Source of the DNA: CALINF01 sp039990395 | GTDB taxonomy: Bacteria; Pseudomonadota; Gammaproteobacteria; Pseudomonadales; Halieaceae | NCBI GenBank assembly: GCA_039990395.1 | Contig: JBDXFZ010000146.1 | Location: 1-64,000 of the forward strand | Length of the DNA: 64,000 nucleotides | Direction: 5' to 3' | In this document: piece by piece, positions 61,948 to 64,000 of the stretch | How positions within the stretch are numbered: the stretch's first letter is position 1 | How the letters are laid out: each line of letters starts with the position of its first letter | The notes under the pieces: model-generated | Told to the model about the DNA's origin: nothing | Databases searched by the model: none | What the model saw: only the letters and a program-made list of their open reading frames with translations | Position numbers and translations under genes: made by a program

Positions 61948-62480
61948 TTGAGTACCATAACCCACAGGCGGATGTGGGGGTCGACAATACGCCCTATACC
62001 CTAAAAGCGAGTTTGTCCGATAAGCCATCAGTTGCGGTTGGCTTTCTGGCCAATGGTTTCCCCGATTCCGAGAACTTTCTAGAGGCGCTGGCTGAGGCCA
62101 TGCAAGCTCTGGAGCCGGGCATTGAGGCATTTATGTACAACAAAGGTAATGCCTCCATTCCAGCACCTGCAGCGCTTCTCGACGAGGCAAAGAGGGACTG
62201 CGCAGCCGTTATCGCTGCCTACGGTCACTGAGGCTCCTGCACTACCGGCACCGTGCGTGACGGAATAAATTTGGCAAAGCTGGGCGTTCCGGCGGTGGCG
62301 TTGGTCACTGAAGAATTCTGGCCGCAGGGCGATTTTGTTGCGCAGTCATTGGGCATGCCCGAAATACCTCGAGTGCGATTGCCTCACCCGATAGCGGGCA
62401 CAGGTACGCAAGAAATAGTTAAGATTGCCCAGAATATGGCGCCTGCGGTTATAGCCGCTCTGGAGCGGCGCGTTGACTGA
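61944..62480 (+). CDS. UGSC-family selenoprotein with in-frame UGA (Sec96)
   Basis: A 178-residue protein starting at ATG 61944, overlapping the redoxin stop. TGA at 62229-62231 is read as Sec96 in the motif GH-U-G-S-C-TTGTVRDG, the signature of UGSC-containing proteins, which occur in Sec and Cys forms in marine bacteria. The fold resembles a small alpha/beta Rossmann-like domain: VAVGFLANGFPDSENFL, then VPAVALVTEEFW. The protein's reaction is unknown; U and C spaced U-x-x-C suggest redox chemistry. It overlaps the third gene by eight bases, indicating an operon. Confidence 0.9.
62245..62263 (+). promoter_or_regulatory. Bacterial SECIS element of the UGSC gene
   Basis: Arms 62245-62251 (CCGGCAC) and 62257-62263 (GTGACGG) pair over six positions with one G-A mismatch, loop CGTGC. 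The loop starts 20 bases after the TGA, exactly as in the upstream gene, and has the same G at loop position two. Confidence 0.75.
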
Positions 62481-63528
62481 TCTGCTGCGCGCTACGGATG
62501 AGATGGCTGCAGTAGAGGCTATGCATGCAACTGGTTGTACCGATGGCCTACCGGTTATTGTGCCCACCGCCGAGCGAGTTGAGCGCATGATCCTGGCCTC
62601 AGGGCAAGCCGGTGACATGATGCTGGGCACCATGGGGCCGGGTCACGGTTCAGCTACCATAGAAAAAGTAGCCGTTGCAGCAGTGATGGCGGGCTGTCTT
62701 CCAGACTATATGCCAGTTGTCTTGGCAGCGGCAAAGGCCGTAATCGACCCAGTGTTCGACCTAACCGAAATGCAAGCCACCACTCACTGTACAGCCCCAC
62801 TCATTCTAGTGAACGGGCCAATCCGTCGCAGCTGTGCGATCGCCAGTGGTTATGGTGCTTTGGGTCCCGGTCATCGTGCAAATGCTTCCATAGGTCGAGC
62901 GTTACGTCTATGCATGATCAATATAGGTAAGGCCCAGCCCGGTAGTTCCGATATGGCATTACTGGGTCACCCGGGTAAGTTCAGCTATTGCTTGGCAGAG
63001 GACGAGGAAAGCAGTCCTTTTCCACCGCTGCACGTGAGTCTTGGCTTCGCCGCGGAACAAAGTGTTGTCACGGTTGTGGGCGCCGAAGCGCCGCACTCTG
63101 TGCTGTATGCAGCTGATGGTAATGATCCCGAGGCCTACAAATCATTACTTGAACTATTGGCGATTGGCGTTGCCAATCCCGCTACCAATAACGCTATTCT
63201 TACTTCGGGCACGGCGGTGATAGTGTTGAATCCTGAGCATGCGGCTCTGCTATCAAAGGCAGGCCTGAGCCGAGAAGATATTGCTCAGGAGGTTTACAAC
63301 CACAGTGTGTTGAGCCAGCCCGACTTGCAGCGATATACTGGTAGCTTCAGCCGCCCCGATGAAATCGAACGGTGTGCTTTCACAGGGCCCGAGCAGTTGT
63401 TGATTATGATGGCTGGTGGCAGTGGTCTATATTCAATGGTGATGCCTTCCTGGTGTGCGGGTACCCATCGTAATTCACCCTCCAGCAGGGTAGTTGAGGA
63501 TAGCTTCTTCTGTGAGTTGCCAAGCTAA
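62473..63528 (+). CDS. Conserved partner of the UGSC selenoprotein, unknown function
   Basis: A 351-residue soluble protein, start TTG at 62473 (ATG at 62503 is an alternative), overlapping the UGSC gene by eight bases. Notable segments are GCTDGLPVIVPT near the N-terminus, GPGHGSATIEKVAVAAVMAG, ATTHCTAPLILVNGP, RRSCAIASGYGALGPG and a C-terminal MMAGGSGLYSMVMPSW. Conserved-looking cysteines lie in the ATGCTDG, THCTAP and RRSCAI segments and may take part in redox exchange with the selenoproteins. I do not know a named family; the 3-gene operon is the main clue to its role. Confidence 0.75.
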   Translation: MTDLLRATDEMAAVEAMHATGCTDGLPVIVPTAERVERMILASGQAGDMMLGTMGPGHGSATIEKVAVAAVMAGCLPDYMPVVLAAAKAVIDPVFDLTEMQATTHCTAPLILVNGPIRRSCAIASGYGALGPGHRANASIGRALRLCMINIGKAQPGSSDMALLGHPGKFSYCLAEDEESSPFPPLHVSLGFAAEQSVVTVVGAEAPHSVLYAADGNDPEAYKSLLELLAIGVANPATNNAILTSGTAVIVLNPEHAALLSKAGLSREDIAQEVYNHSVLSQPDLQRYTGSFSRPDEIERCAFTGPEQLLIMMAGGSGLYSMVMPSWCAGTHRNSPSSRVVEDSFFCELPS

Positions 63529-63669
63529 CTCTCGAGCTTATTCGCTATAGGCTGTTCCAGATCGGCATAACATGCTGCAGTCGTATGGCTAGTGTATTTC
63601 CGCCAGGGGCCAATCGAGTGGCTATGGCGATGTATGATCCAGGGCAAGTTTCTGCCAAACATTCGTTCC

Positions 63670-63695
63670 CAGTGAGTAAGTGTTAAGTCTCACTG
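63670..63695. repeat. Inverted repeat between converging genes
   Basis: Seven-base arms CAGTGAG (63670-63676) and CTCACTG (63689-63695) around a 12-base loop lie in the 212-base gap between the selenoprotein operon and the leftward partial gene. No T-run follows on either side, so terminator function is doubtful. Confidence 0.3.
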
Positions 63696-63740
63696 ATCAG
63701 ATTGGGCCTTGTCTGAGGTGGCTGCACTTATTTTAGGTCG

Positions 63741-64000
63741 CTAGTCGAAGGATCCAGCTGCCCCGGGAAATACGACAGGGCTTTCACTGTTGTCTGCGCC
63801 AATACTCGATACGCCGAAAAAGTAATTATCAATCACGATATTTTTCAACGTAAAACTCTCCACATTTCCCACCGTTCGGTAGTAGTCCCAAGTAGGGGAG
63901 GTAGTTAACCGCCAATGCAACCGGTAACCAACGGCTCCCTCTACTTTTCCCCAGCTCAATGTTGTGTCTGGCGTTACCTGGCCTCGAATTGAAACAGTGG
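63741..64000 (-). CDS. Partial C-terminal part of a secreted peptidase-like protein (fibronectin III-like)
   Basis: The frame is open through the right edge, so the start is outside. The visible 86 residues form a fibronectin type III-like beta sandwich: TLSWGKVEGAVGYRLHWR, then YYRTVGNVESFTL, and the end YFFGVSSIGADNSESPVVFPG. This ending is typical of the C-terminal domain of secreted M28-type aminopeptidases in marine gammaproteobacteria. The catalytic part is not visible, so the family is inferred from memory of similar C-termini. Confidence 0.6.
   Translation of the reverse strand, partial: TVSIRGQVTPDTTLSWGKVEGAVGYRLHWRLTTSPTWDYYRTVGNVESFTLKNIVIDNYFFGVSSIGADNSESPVVFPGAAGSFD

Noticed and set aside
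62229..62231. Treating the second TGA as a true stop, giving genes 61944-62231 and 62253-62480
   Set aside because: The UGSC motif spans the TGA and the downstream piece has no start signal of its own.

Overview
The window is a chromosomal segment of a Gram-negative gammaproteobacterium. The chain mtaD-ubiG-gph-yciK / gyrA-serC-pheA-tyrA-aroA-cmk-rpsA-ihfB-lapA-lapB-pyrF is the pseudomonad/cellvibrionad arrangement. Marine-type accessory genes and mid-range GC point, as an inference only, to a marine oligotrophic lineage such as the Halieaceae (OM60/NOR5). I recognised no tRNA, rRNA, CRISPR array, insertion sequence or prophage.

Layout. 1-5.1 kb: envelope proteolysis and chaperone genes (HtrA-type protease, DUF1499 protein, HtpX, a membrane J-domain protein, a VWA-like protein and a 59-codon gene). 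5.4-19.5 kb: metabolism and repair (PhoD-like phosphatase, msrA, dinB, rsmE, rimO, crotonase, cupin, sulfurtransferase, pseudouridine synthase, methyltransferase, thioesterase, pdxJ, cyclophilin, YgiM-like SH3 protein, yciI, yciB). 19.6-23.8 kb: rnm-yciO-scpA-scpB-rluB. 23.8-27.3 kb: the opposing yciK-gph-ubiG-mtaD operon. 27.6-40.0 kb: gyrA, the aromatic amino acid genes, cmk, rpsA, ihfB, lapAB and pyrF. 40.2-44.7 kb: comEA and a minimal O-antigen-type locus of three genes (epimerase, WecA/WbpL-like transferase, WbpM/CapD-like dehydratase). 44.8-56.4 kb: accessory metabolism, including a 1018-residue kinase/M23/class III aminotransferase fusion with a divergent LysR gene, a 2OG-Fe(II) oxygenase, a flavin reductase, a GST with a divergent TetR gene, and a lone Rieske oxygenase. 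56.4-60.4 kb: an AT-richer, gene-poor patch with a frameshifted gene, a small beta-rich protein, a TIR-transmembrane-repeat protein and an unusual CsrA. 60.8-63.5 kb: a three-gene operon encoding two selenoproteins. 63.7 kb to the end: the 3' end of a secreted peptidase-like gene.

The most interesting element is the 60.8-63.5 kb operon. Two consecutive genes each carry an in-frame TGA at a redox motif (U-G-C in a redoxin; U-G-S-C in a UGSC-family protein). Each TGA is followed, after exactly 20 nt, by a five-base hairpin loop beginning CGTG, matching the bacterial SECIS pattern. A conventional gene caller would split both into truncated pieces. The TIR-transmembrane-repeat gene with its small partner, and the trifunctional aminotransferase fusion, are the next candidates.
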